Assembly: GCA_036897485.1 (NCBI GenBank)
Contig: JAYMTF010000274.1
Coordinates: 1 to 41,496 of the forward strand
Direction: 5' to 3'
From: Pelargonium nanum
Taxonomy: Eukaryota > Streptophyta > Magnoliopsida > Geraniales > Geraniaceae
Length of the DNA stretch: 41,496 bases
Under the pieces are notes generated by a model. The model did no database searches. It was given only the letters and a program-made list of their open reading frames with translations, and had not been told where the DNA came from. The position numbers and the translations under genes were made by a program. The first letter of the stretch is position 1. Each line of letters starts with the position of its first letter. This document shows, one piece after another, positions 23,901-35,600 of this stretch.

Positions 23901-24496
23901 ATTTAACGGTAAAAACAACCTTACCTCCACCATCTCGTCGGAGGGTCCAGCGCAAGACGGCAACTTTTCCGTCAAAACCCTAATTTTGCACCCACTGTCC
24001 TTCCTAATCTTCTCCACCACCTTCCCTCCCTTCCCAATCACCGACCCGACCTGGCTCGTATCCGCCAGCCTCCCACCCGACACGCCCCCGCCGCCGCCGC
24101 CAGCATCCCCACCCCGCCGCCGCCGCTCTCCGCCGTCACCTCCAGAATCCTCTCGAACACCCTCAGCAGCCCCTCCTGCGCCTTGGATACCTGAACCTCC
24201 TTCTCCTCGCCGCCGGCGGAAGCTTCCTCGAATGAAACTGAGGAGCTGAGTGCGAACGGCGCCACGACGGTGACGACCCGGTCGGGCGTCTCCGGCAGGG
24301 CGTCCTCGACCCGGATCTTCGCCCCGGTCGTCTGCTGAAGCTGCTTGATGACCGCCCCGGACTTCCCGATGACGCCGCCAATGCGAGACGCGTGGCAGAT
24401 GAGACGGAAAGCCACGTGTCCCGGCGGCACCACGAGCGGCGGCGTCCTGGACCGCTTGGCGGGTCCGGTCGGGAAATACGGGTTCGGGTCGGGCAT
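19849..24496 (-). CDS. Five-KH-domain RNA-binding protein, reading frame broken in exon 1
   Basis: Poly(C)-binding-like plant KH protein, similar to the Arabidopsis At2g22600/HEN4 group, expected to bind RNA in the nucleus. Exons: 24496-23925, 23381-22938, 22862-22590, 21322-20975, 20872-20787, 20226-20115 and 19983-19849; about 656 residues when the frame is continuous. KH1 has GKSG (44-47). KH2, KH3 and KH4 have GKGG (about 155-158, 302-305 and 393-396). KH5 near 601 has GEND in place of G-x-x-G. Exon 1 is 572 nt, one base short of a multiple of three. KH1 is in frame with the start at 24496, but KH2 (RLADTSQVGSVIGKGG) is in another frame; the change falls in the Gly-rich linker at about 24084-24126. 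Exon 4 carries an in-frame 63-bp duplication. The next intron is only 102 bp and contains a microsatellite. Confidence 0.9.
20922..20960. repeat. Compound (CT)n(AC)n microsatellite in a 102-bp KH-gene intron
   Basis: CT repeats at 20922-20940 are followed directly by AC repeats at 20941-20960. On the coding strand this reads GT repeats then GA repeats, about 14 bases after the splice donor of the exon ending at 20975. Confidence 0.95.
21003..21128. repeat. In-frame 63-bp tandem duplication in KH-gene exon 4
   Basis: The units 21003-21065 and 21066-21128 match at 51 of 63 positions. They encode two 21-residue repeats of the form H-T/A-DLTQS-M/I-D-x-LGISH-x-SDGP in the linker between KH4 and KH5. 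Confidence 0.9.
22122..22491. repeat. Minisatellite, about 91-bp unit, roughly four copies, in KH-gene intron 3
   Basis: The block CATTCTTTTAAA recurs at 22185, 22277 and 22368, with a variant CAGTCTTTTAAA at 22459, so the spacing is 92, 91 and 91. Between copies GGAAGCTTACACAT also recurs. The left end looks like a truncated copy starting near 22122. The copies differ by several substitutions. Confidence 0.85.
24084..24126. other. Site of the KH-gene frame break
   Basis: Coding-strand G-rich stretch with GGC/GCG repeats and two GGGG runs. Upstream codons give RILEVTAES in the KH1 frame; downstream codons give GGVSGGRLADTSQ in a frame shifted by two. Adding one base here joins them. The exact position within the repeat cannot be fixed. 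Confidence 0.75.
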
Positions 24497-24957
24497 GATC
24501 GCTTCTTGCTAAAACACTGTAAAGCTTCTGAGACAGACTGGGAAGCTAAGCTCTGGAGCTCCACTCTTCTCTACTCGGGAGGAGCGTCAAAACGCCACCG
24601 TTTCGCTGTTACTCTCTCCATGGCGTTACAGAGTTACGTTTTTTTTTTCTTCTCTCCACTACGAAGAAGAGTTACAGAGAGCGAGTGTTCAGTACGCGGA
24701 ACGAGATAGATCTATGGCCGTTAGTTTTATTAAATATCATGCTATTGCTGTTATGATCGGCACAGATTGATTGTTGGAGGGAAGCAAGTGCATGGGGTTC
24801 CAGAGGATTGTGGCTCGTTTTAGGACAAGATAGATACTTCGATCAGAATTTACATCACACGGTTCGTGGTAAGCGTGACTTATGTCTGACTGAAAACGTA
24901 CGATGTTCATTTATTTGTGGTACAGAGACCTGATCTGCTCATTGTAGTCAAGACTTA

Positions 24958-25566
24958 GGGCTTGTTTGGTAACACTACTTAGAAGCTAGAATTAGCTTTT
25001 AAAAGCATATGTGTTTGCTAACAAAAGCTTGTTGAAGCCAAAAAATGTGTTTTGTTGTTATAAAGCAAAAGCAAACAAAATTTTTTTTCAGATTATTATC
25101 AAAAGCAAAATTACCAAAATGTACATATATATTCTAATATTAATATACAAGAAAAAAGTATTGTATTATAAAAATATACATAATGTATTTATAGATGGTC
25201 AACTTTTTCATAAAAACAATCAACCTTTACATTGAAAATGTTGAGTTTTTATAATAAAAGTCTACTTTTGTTTTGTAAATATCAGCTATTTATAAATCAA
25301 ATTAAATGATTAACGGGAAATTTAAATGCAAAATAAGGGTATATTTGGAAAGTTAAAATATTCTCTATCTACTTCTACTTCTACCCCTGACAGAAGCAAA
25401 AAAAAACTGCTTCTTGAAAAACATCAATCATGACAAAAGCAATCAAAAACACACTTTAAACAAACACTCGTACATGCTTTTATCTTTTGTCATTTGCATA
25501 TGTGGCAACATATTAGAGGAATGTGTCAGAGCTTTTGGACACCAAAAAGTGCTACCAAACAAGCCT
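24958..25566. mobile_element. MITE, probably Tourist (PIF/Harbinger) type, 609 bp
   Basis: The terminal inverted repeats match at 17 of 19 positions: left GGGCTTGTTTGGTAACACT (24958-24976), right end reading AGGCTTGTTTGGTAGCACT on the other strand (25548-25566). TTA flanks both sides (24955-24957 and 25567-25569), the usual target duplication of PIF/Harbinger elements. A 3-bp match is weak evidence, so a hAT assignment is not excluded. The interior is very AT-rich and has no transposase. Confidence 0.7.
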
Positions 25567-25631
25567 TTATCGTTACCGTGAACTAGTCATTTCACCTGTC
25601 TGTTATTTAATATTTTTGGTTGTTCAGTAAG

Positions 25632-25845
25632 TAGAGGTGACAAAAGATCTGGTCGGGTAGGGTGTGTCGGATTCACCTGACTCTATGTTGTTCTTGCGGG
25701 AATAATTTACCTAAAAATTTTACATGATGACATGCCCCTAACTCGATCCGACTTTTTTGTGGTTGATGAATACAAATTTGAACCCACAAAAAAAAAAGGA
25801 TGAGTTTTGGGTATCCTACGAGTCGGGCCCATTTTGTCAGCTTTA
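25632..25845. mobile_element. hAT-like MITE remnant, about 214 bp
   Basis: The left end TAGAGGTGACAAAA and the right end (reverse complement) TAAAGCTGACAAAA match at 12 of 14 positions. They resemble the hAT end type TAGAGxTGxCAA seen in the element at 30731. Subterminal GGTCGGGT-like motifs fit as well. The 8-bp flanks share only TAAG in a shifted register, so the target duplication is unclear. Confidence 0.5.
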
Positions 25846-26490
25846 GATAAGAGTGCATCCAATCAGTTTGAACATACCTCAAGACTGTTTCTTTGTAGAA
25901 TATTTGAGACGTCATAACTTATTATAAATTGACATATCACATTGCACTAATATTTGTTTATCTAACTTATCTATTCTTAAATTTACCAAAGAAGAAGAAG
26001 AAGAACAAGTTTATCGTTCATTTGTGACAAAGATAGCTGAATTACGGAATGCAGAAAATATCATATAACGTTGATTTTAAATTATCCCAACAGATCAACA
26101 TATGTGTAGTATAAGTTAATTCTATGATCTTTTAAGTAATGAACACAAAATGATACATATACTCTAATTTTATGTGATTAGAATGTGACATCAGATTAAT
26201 TTTATCGTCCGATCTTGTCCGTTTCTCATCAGAAGACCATTTTTAGTGATTCTAATATATTTTAAAGGAATCTTATCATCTTTAAAGTAAATGTTGAAAA
26301 ATAAGCCAGACTTGCAGGTGGTCAACTGGAAGCATTCACACGTTGTTGCCCTTTCTTGACTTATCTACTAACTTTGAGAACATATTTTTGGATTGTTATA
26401 GCTACAATCATAATTAAGAGTACACAAAAATCCTGCTACAATTCACTGTAAAGTTTAGTTCCTCAAAAGCTGGTTTAAGAGAAAAAAAAA

Positions 26491-27819
26491 ATGGTGTCTC
26501 AGACAATTGATCTTCTGAAAAAAGAGGTCCCTCTTGAGCAGGAGTGTGTGGATCTGCCTGAAGATGTCATGACTGGTCTTGTTCTTGTGGACATCATCAA
26601 TGGCTTCTGCACTGTTGGTGCTGGAAATTTGGTACTCAAAACAATTGATTGTTTTTAATCTTGGACTGGTTTCTTGATTCTTGTTCTTGTATAGCCCTTT
26701 GTTCCTGTTTTTCTTGAAAAACACTAGCTCTCTGGTTTAGAATCTAAAGTGGGTTGTTGGTTTAGGCTCCAAGAGAGCCTAATAGGCAGATTTCAGGAAT
26801 GGTGGAGGAATCAGCAAGCTTGGCCAGATTGTTCTGTGACAAGAAATGGCCTGTAATGGCATTTCTTGATTCTCATGAGCCTAACAAGCCTGAGGAGCCA
26901 TATCCACCTCATTGCATTGCTGGTACTGATGAATCAAATCTGGTTCCAGGTACATATATGTTGTGAGCTTTTATCTTATTCAAATTGGCCAAAAAATTAG
27001 CTCATTTGTGGGTTAAATTGATTGGTATAGCATTGTATGCTTTGATGAAGTATGCAAAATAAACACCTAATTGGACCATAAACCCATGAACATGTGATAA
27101 AAAATAATGATTTGGCACTCAAAAATAAGCAAGATAGCGTGTTATAAAACGAGCTATCAATATACATAATAACCTTCTCGATCCACCTCTAATTGCATCA
27201 ACTGGATTGCCATGAATCTTCCATTGAATTGTAGCTCTGAAGTGGCTGGAGAAAGAACCAAATGTGACGATCCGGCGCAAGGACTGTTTTGATGGATTCT
27301 TGGGTTCCATTCAGGAGGATGGATCAAATGTTTTTGTTGATTGGGTGAAGAACAATCACATCCAAGCTGTAAGTATTTGGATCATCATCAGAAGTACCAA
27401 ATATGCAAAGTTTGAAGTAAACTACAAATTACTTAGGACATTAACAATTGTTTTGTGTGTGTTCAGATACTGGTGGTAGGGGTGTGCACAGACATATGTG
27501 TCCTGGACTTTGTTAGCTCTACTCTGTCCGCGAGAAACCGAGGTTTTTTGCACCCTCTGGAGGATGTGATTGTGTATTCCAGAGGCTGTGCCACCTTTGA
27601 TGTTCCTCTTCATGTTGCCAGGAACACCAAAGGAGCAATGGCTCATCCTCAGGTACTTAACTAGTTTCAGTTTCTTAATATTTGATGAGCCATAATGAAA
27701 TTGACTGAAAGTTTTGGGTGTAACAGGAGTTTATGCATCACATGGGGCTTTACATGACAAAAGAGAGAGGAGCAAAGATAGCTGGTGAGGTATCATTTGG
27801 AGCATCAAAGAAGCAATGA
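26491..27819 (+). CDS. NIC1: Nicotinamidase (isochorismatase-like hydrolase)
   Basis: Hydrolyses nicotinamide to nicotinic acid and ammonia in the NAD salvage pathway. Exons 26491-26631, 26766-26949, 27235-27368, 27467-27652 and 27727-27819 give 245 residues, close to the 244 I recall for Arabidopsis NIC1. The start MVSQTIDLLKKEVPLEQE is the first ATG after an A run. The isochorismatase fold motifs are present: VLVDIINGFC with the catalytic Asp34, IRRKDCFDGF with Lys124, and VGVCTDICVLDF with Cys164 as the likely nucleophile. The DSHEP segment (GLVLVD ... FLDSHEP) fits the metal-binding region. The C-terminus ends SFGASKKQ. All introns are GT-AG and phases join. No plastid or secretory signal is visible, so a cytosolic location is likely. 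Confidence 0.95.
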
Positions 27820-29311
27820 GCCTGTAAATGCTTTTCAAAGCTGAAATAAACATCCACCAGTTTATAACCAGTAATGTAATATATGGCCATGCTATGCATG
27901 CATGTTTTATCTTCTTGTGCAACTTCTGTTCTGTCCTAAACATCAAAGCAATTAACAATATGCACCAAGAGAGAGGAAATGTATGTTTTTTTTTGTTCCA
28001 AATCTCAATCTTTTTTCTTTAACTTGTCCTGGTTTTGTGGCACCACCACAAATGTCAACCACCTCTTCTCTTGCTGGATCATTACAGTGCTCAAAAACCC
28101 CAATATCTTCTCTTGTTGGTGAGTATTTTCATACCAGTTGTTGAATGCGAGTTCAAAATTTCATTGGATAAGAGATTGACAAGGGTCGTGGAAAACAGTG
28201 ACAGCTAAGATAGTATTTCCATAACTCAACAATAATATAACATCATCCAAACAAGAAAGGGCAATGGCCAGATCTGGTTACAGCCTAATAAGAATCCTAC
28301 ATTTTGCAAATGAGCACTAAATCTAGAAAATCACAGTAAGAAGTTTCGGGTTTCAGATGAGATACTATAAGCTAATACTGTACAAATTACAAAATTAACG
28401 AGGGGCCAAGGGGGCTGATTAGACCAACAATGGTTGGTTCCACCTCTTACACATACATTTCATTTCAAGTATTAAGAATTTATCAGAAAGGAATAGAAAG
28501 AACGTACAAAAAAAAATATATACTGTCCCAAAAGATGAGCAGTATAAAGGGCAAACAATCTTGCTTCACATCTATGCCTGAAGGTACATCATCAGTGGAG
28601 GGGAACACGATTTATGGGGCCCAAATCTTCGGGACTTCTTTATGTTCTACAAGCAAAATGATGTTTTTCATATTTGTCAACTAAATCTGCAAAACAATGT
28701 GAACAATGAAGCTGAATGTTAATTACAAACTATCATTAAATAAAGAAAAAAGGTTTAACAAAATGGTATAACCCGAAGTGTACATAAGGTTCAATCAAAA
28801 CAAAGTTGCATGTAATATGTCATAGTTTCCAGAGTGGAACACATTAACCAAACTCAGAGCTGGCCAGCCCAACAAAATCTCATTAAAAAGGGGAACTCGT
28901 GATTGGTTTGGATCAATGTGGAATTATTGCCCCATGCACATTCTATATTTGCCCCCTACTTGAATATAGTAGGGACAATCCAAATAGTTATGCAGCTTCA
29001 GCATCTCATGTTCAACGTAATTTAAAAATAATGGCCTACTCCTCTATATCTCACAAGGTTTCATAATTATAGGAATTGGCTCTATAACGGATGCTGCAAG
29101 ACTCAGTGGAGCTATTATGTTAAGAATTACAACTAATTACAAGAAGAAAAAAAAAGGATCCAAGAAAATATTGAACTAGTTATTTGCAATAAGAGGGTTG
29201 ATACTCATTAATTTTGAGTATAACCATATTAATGTCTCCATGATGAAAAACTTACCCTACAAGATTTGGACAAAGAAGAAACAAAGCTCAGAAGATATGT
29301 ACAGTTGGAAT
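27820..29311. other. Convergent intergenic region, NIC1 / EX1
   Basis: The stop codons of NIC1 and EX1 face each other across 1.5 kb. The left part is NIC1 3' untranslated sequence and the right part EX1 3' untranslated sequence. I see no further gene or transposon with readable ends. Confidence 0.6.
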
Positions 29312-29615
29312 CTACTGTTGAAGCCTCAGTCGATTGAATAACACCAAGAAATGATATTCAGGGGCCCAATATAGAAATCCGAGAACAGGGCCCCCTTTAA
29401 GGTACTGCAAAATTCAATAGAAGGTATGTCATCTAATCATAAATGACTAGACAAAACAGAGAGCAAAAGATGAGACAAGATCAAAATAGAATACCTTCCC
29501 ATCGAGAATAAAAAGTTCTCCATCAACCCATCTAGGGTTTTGAAATCCAGGCTCAGCAAGCCTCCCTTGGCCTTTATAACGAGCAATCTGCATTGCAAAC
29601 AAGAGCAAATGAAGC

Positions 29616-29658
<43 letters not shown>

Positions 29659-32600
29659 ACTCCAGAATATATAAATATACCACTCCAAATTCTTCTGGAA
29701 TGATCCCTTTATGAGGTACTTGGTATCTCTTCCCAATCTTAGCGCGAAATGCTACCTGTAAAAATTAACATAAACTATTATTTTGAGGGTTCAATGAGAC
29801 TTGTAAAATTAATATAAAAAATTGCCACAACTATGGTTTGTTGCCATTAACACAACGTAAATTTTCCTTCACAAGCGACACATATCCCAATAAAACGGTA
29901 CCGTCCCTTGAAGCTCTAAAAGTATATATAATTCATATCCATTGAAGAACAGTAGCACAATACATTTTATATATTGCCATATCAAAGGTACCGACCTAAG
30001 AACAGATAGCAGAAAGCATACGTCAACGGCACTCCAAATCTACATTATACTGCCTGAGATCCTTTTGCTAAATCTATTCCAGGATTAAGTTTCGTATCAC
30101 AATTGACCATACCGAGTGGCTGGTTTTGAAATGATTGCAAAATTACTATTGAGTTTTGGGAATGTGGAAAATTCACAAATAACAACTAATCCCCCAATAT
30201 TTCTTATTCTTTTATAATTGTAATTTAATCTATCCCCCACTCAATATATCATGCAGAGACATCACTACCTAGTTCACCTCTTTAACTTGTAAGAGATTAT
30301 TTACCAATAACCCACGGTACTTACAAAACCTTGTCACATTTGGATGCTTGTTAACTCGTATAGCATTCATTGAGGATATGAATGTTGGTTTCAGCACCTA
30401 AACAAAACAATAATGTACTATCTTCCAACAAACCGTAAATCAAAAGTTACCTTTCTACATCTATCACACCCAAGTGAACATTTAGACTACATCTATTCTC
30501 AATCCACCATGTCTTTGTATGACAGTCCCCTTGGAACCATTTACAACCTAGATTGCATGGTAGGAAAATATTGCAGGTGAACATTGTCCTTCAAGAACAC
30601 TATATCATCTATACATAATTACATACAACATGTGACAGTGACAGCCTGACAGGTCAAGTGTCACCAGTTGCCAAGTAAACACCAAAACATGAATGTCAGC
30701 TTGTAATGCAAAACTAACCTCCCTCAAGCCTAGAGCTCGCAAATCGGATTTTGGGTTGGGTTCGGGTCGGTTTCCTCGGGTTCAGGTCTGGAACAATGAA
30801 CCCAAATCCGAAGCGAATGGTCTTTGGGTTACATGTGAGTGGCCCGCGAAGGGTCTCGAGTTGGGTCGGTTCAGGTTCAGGGGTCTGCGTGGCCGCGTGG
30901 GTCTGGGCTCATTTTGGGTTTTTTTTATGGGAAAATTGGGCCATTTTTAGGGTAATCAAGTTTCTAACCTTTTTGCAACTATACAGTTGTGCTGTGCCGC
31001 TGTGGAGTGTGGTGAACGATCTGGATCGATTCCGACGAGGACGCAGGTGGAGGGTTGAAGAGGTTGAACATTGTGGCTATGGTTGTGTGCGAAGTGCAAA
31101 CTGCAATGGATGAGTCGTGCCGAGGTCGAAGTCTAGTATAGAGTATGGACTGTGGTACTGTGGTCTGTCTACGTGAGTGCGGCGGATTGTTAGAAAGAAG
31201 AAGAATAGCTGATGAGTTAGGTTAGGACTTGGGAAGGAGTGTGTGAACCTAATACTTTACAAAACTAACCCAATGCTATATATATTTTCGGGCACTTGCC
31301 AGGCAACGTGATCTGATCCGAACCTGACAACAATATGCCCATGTCCGATCCGATCTGAACCCAAAAAATCTTCAGACCTATTTTGGGTGATCCGAACCCA
31401 ACAATTTTGGGGTTGGAATTTGGGTGCCTGCAGGTTCGAGCCTAAGTTGCCAGCTCTACTCATGCCTCTGGCTGCCGGTGACATCAGTTATAAGAGATGT
31501 AATTACCTGACCAGCAGGTACATAAGGATCCCCAGTTAACTTCATAGCTTCCACATACTCATAGAATTCCAAATTTGCTGGGTCCTTACTCCCTCCATCC
31601 TCCTGCCAATAGCCAAATTTACGTCTCAAATGAATGACTTCTGAGGTGTAAAGCCCATGAGAGCCAATATACAGTCCTGAAAAATGAAAGTATTCTCAAT
31701 ATATAGCAAAATACAAAAGACAAAAAAATTGAAAAAAGACAGCAGTATATTATATGCAGCTAATGTCATTGCATCTCATTGTCACTATTAGATATAGTTC
31801 TGAGGTTAAATGACCATTTAGAGGATCTGAAGATGCTGGTATCTCAATGCGACTAAAATTAGTTGATCCAGACAGTGGCTGACGGTTTTGGGCCAGGCTC
31901 AGAGTCAGACTTATTAGTTCCCCAACATCTTTAAGCACCTGCATGATAGGACAGAAGATTGTGATCTATGCACACATAACTACAAGATTTAGAGTTGAAT
32001 AGTAATACTGTGTCAGCTTACAATTGGAAACAAAGATACTGCAAGTAAAACTTCAAACCAACCTTCATAGGTATCCTCTTCTCGTTCCCAATGAATTTAG
32101 CAAGATCAGCTATAACACTGTCCAAGCTACGCTGACTCCGAAGCTTAGATTTTCTATCCCTTGAAGCTTGCTCCTTGGCAGCAGGATCGTTGGCGTAATT
32201 CTCTATAGAAAAGGAAAATGAAAGCCGACCCTTTTTATCTAACTTAGCTGGCATACGAAGTAATTTTATAGCAGTTGCATTGCTGGAGAGTTTCTGTGCG
32301 AGACCACTAACAACAATTTTAACTGCAATATCGCCTTCCTCTTCATTATCAATCAACCTACCATCAACATCAATTTCAATTTCATCATTTTCTTGGTCAC
32401 TCTCCTCCTCAATTTCATCATCTGTTTCTTCACTTTCTATCTCAATGTCCTCTTCTTCATCTTCTTCCTCCACTAGGTCTTCAATCATCTTAGACATAAA
32501 ATCCCTGTCTACCTTACCGGATGCTGTTTCCTTTGAAACCTTAACCATTGCACCAGGAATCATATCACGCAGAATATTTTGAAAACTAGACAGTCCATCA

Positions 32601-35600
32601 GCTACATCATACCCATCATCAGTATTATCAGCATCTTCAATATCCTCAGTTGTCACAACAAGCACATCAGAGCTATCTTCAGTGCCTGATGGATTTAACT
32701 GGTTGGCAACACCTGATGCTCTGGAGGATATTGTTGAAGAATCTTTAATCACTGGAACTTGATGCTGCATCAGGTACACAACCTGCAATGTACATGAATT
32801 TCCTAAGATATTAGGAAATGAACTGCCACTATTCCCACCATTAAAGATCCAAACAAGCATGAAGATTTCTATCATCCTTGTAAAGTCTCGTAAGATCTTA
32901 ATTGGGAAGTGCAAGCCTCATGATGACATGAAATATACTTATACCATTCCCGTAGTGAAATAGTAGGTTATCACACAAATTTCAAGTTCTCATAATAAGC
33001 ATAAGGCCTTAGCCCCCATCCTAATGACCAGTAAAACAGAAGTGATAATTTGTAAATAAATAAAAAAATACACGTTGCAAGGAAATAAATTTCTTTTCCT
33101 CGAAACTACAATGAGGTGAGGACAATGATTAAGAGTTAAGTCTCCACATTGGAATTTCCAAAAACCTTTCATACATAAAATTTTGCAAGTAGAAAGCTGT
33201 AATTCAGGCAGCACACTGTACGAAAACTTAGAAGGGTAAAAATAAAAGATACCTGCTGTTTGTATTCACCTTTCTTATTCTTTGTAAGATATATCTCAAA
33301 CAGGGGAACACCAGCTGCAGCTGAAGCAAGCTGCCTGAAATAAAATTATCAATTATCAAATGCTTCAATTAGCAGGACAAATGAAAAGACAAAATAACTC
33401 TGACGCACATGAGAAGTTTGATTCAGAATACATTTCCATGTATATCGGTTCATAGCATTTAAAGACCAAAACTCTGATCTGCTGAAGTGCCAGAAAGCCA
33501 ACAAATAGTATATTGTATCCAAACATTCAATATAAATACATTAATACACATATCTTCCCAAATTTGGACTTCAATACTTGATCCTCATGTAATAACATGA
33601 AGACACATAAAAACCTAGGCACTCGAACATCTGCATTTAAAGGTGTATGAACAATACCCAATCCCGACACATAATAACTAAAACTAGAGTGAGCAAAAGG
33701 TGAAAACTTCAACAGAAAAGAAGGAAAAGGATAGACAACCAAGATGGTCTCCTCAATATGCATAAAATCTACATATGGTACAAAATGAAGCTCCTCGTCG
33801 GGTAAAGAAGTGTGCATCAAGTAGAACCTTATTTGATATCTTAAGAAGACTTTGGTACTTTTTCATAGCAAAATAATTGGTCCTATTTCGCGCAAACACC
33901 ACAGAGAAGCGAATGGCCTTACCGGGGGCTATAACTTCTTGCTACATATCTTCCATGCTCAGCAGTTATACGAACAATTAGCCCATAGGGATCATCGCTG
34001 TCATCTGAGATTCCAGACCACCATCCAACCTTGAAGCCGGTACAAGAAAATCATAATTTAACACCATGTGACGAATAACATAAGACCACAATATTTATTA
34101 GCTATATAACCTTTGAGAGATATAAGTAGCTGCCTGTAATAGTTATTTTAAGTAAAGACCACATCAGGCGGTAACCTATATTCCTAATACATTTTCACCA
34201 AATGGTACACCAAAAAAGAAAAGATGAAATGTTCACGAATACGAAAGGCATCACAATTGCAAAATGTGGAAATGTATGCATATTATCATTCAAATTATTC
34301 TTGGTTACTTACCAATCCAGCACTAGCATAATCTCGTATGAAAGCTGCATCCTGATATCGCTCTTCCTCTACAGCCCTCTAAAATAAAAAAGGGAGGGAA
34401 AACTTTAAGCTAAAAAATATGATTGATCTAGGGACTCAGAGATAAGATAAAAGTTCTTACATTCAGATTAGACATCACTTTGCCAACAATGTCATTTTTG
34501 GCTGCAGCTGCAATTGCAACCTTAAGCATTGCAGCATCCTTATAATCTTCCCTATATACAGCACGAGCTAAGTGAGACTGTTGAGACCAAAATAACACAG
34601 AATAAATATCAGTATATGTAAATTGCCTTGGCAATAAGTCAACTAAACTCATCAATAATAATATTCAGTAAATGACTAAGGGACTAAAGCTCCCAACTAC
34701 TAAGAGGGATTAAAAGTTGATATCGAAAGAAGAGCAGGAAGTTTTTGGTAATAATTTGAGAATATCATTAGGTCAATCTTATATCACAGTAGTTGAATAT
34801 TCATCAATAGCAGAGAATGATGGTAGTCCTTAAAATGATTCCTCTTCACCAAACACATACAGAATTTTTTTAATTGACACCCAATTGAAAAGGAAACAAT
34901 CTTGTGTCCAAACAAGCCCTCGAGCCTTAAAGCTTCATGTTGCTTCTTTTTAAATTACTACCATATAACAACATTCCACAAATTCTATGTAGGCTCAACA
35001 CAGGGACATGCTACACAAAAAAACATGCAATAACTAGCACACCCTCCATCCCAAAATGATTGTCCATTTTTTTAGTTAGTTATGCACGAATTGCCAGTCA
35101 TATACCTAAGATATGTTAGTTAGGAGCCCTTAAGTTAGTTACAACAAGAGCAAGTAGGAGAAAGTGCAATCCTAACAAACTCATCCTTATTTTTTATTTT
35201 ATTTTTTAAATGGCCACTCATTTGGGGGTGAGTAAGTATAAAAGCTTGGCTTTTTATCTTCAAAATAAAGTTTCTATAGATGAAAATTTTATCCTTTTCT
35301 GATATTCAATGTATAAAACCACCAAACACAGGCATCGGAAAGTAGCAGTCAAGATTCTAAAGCCAAAATCATTTTCATTTTCAAGAAATAAAAAAAAAAA
35401 ACACAAAATTCAGCTCAGAAGTAACACAAATTGAGACAAAAGTTGTGAAAAATTTGACTAAATGACACCTTGAGAGTCAAGACGAGGTCCGCCTGCTCGT
35501 CGACCTCTTCAAAATGCTTTCTCCAGCGATCCCAATCCCATTCCTCCTCCGTCCCTCTCCTTCCATCCGCCGCACCACCGCCTCCAGCTTTCGGATTTTG

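Larger units (their letters stand above)
24497..26490. other. Divergent intergenic region, KH gene / NIC1
   Basis: About 2 kb between two start codons. It should hold both promoters and contains two MITE-like insertions (24958-25566 and about 25632-25845). The remaining sequence is AT-rich with no supported gene. Confidence 0.6.

Noticed and set aside
24051..24139. Possible 89-nt intron in KH-gene exon 1 that restores the frame
   Set aside because: It would be very GC-rich for a eudicot intron and would remove RLADTSQ, which matches the first strand of KH2 in the family. It is kept as an alternative in the frame-break finding.
32280..32582. 100-residue Ser-rich ORF on the plus strand
   Set aside because: Antisense shadow of the Glu/Asp-rich segment of EX1 exon 6.
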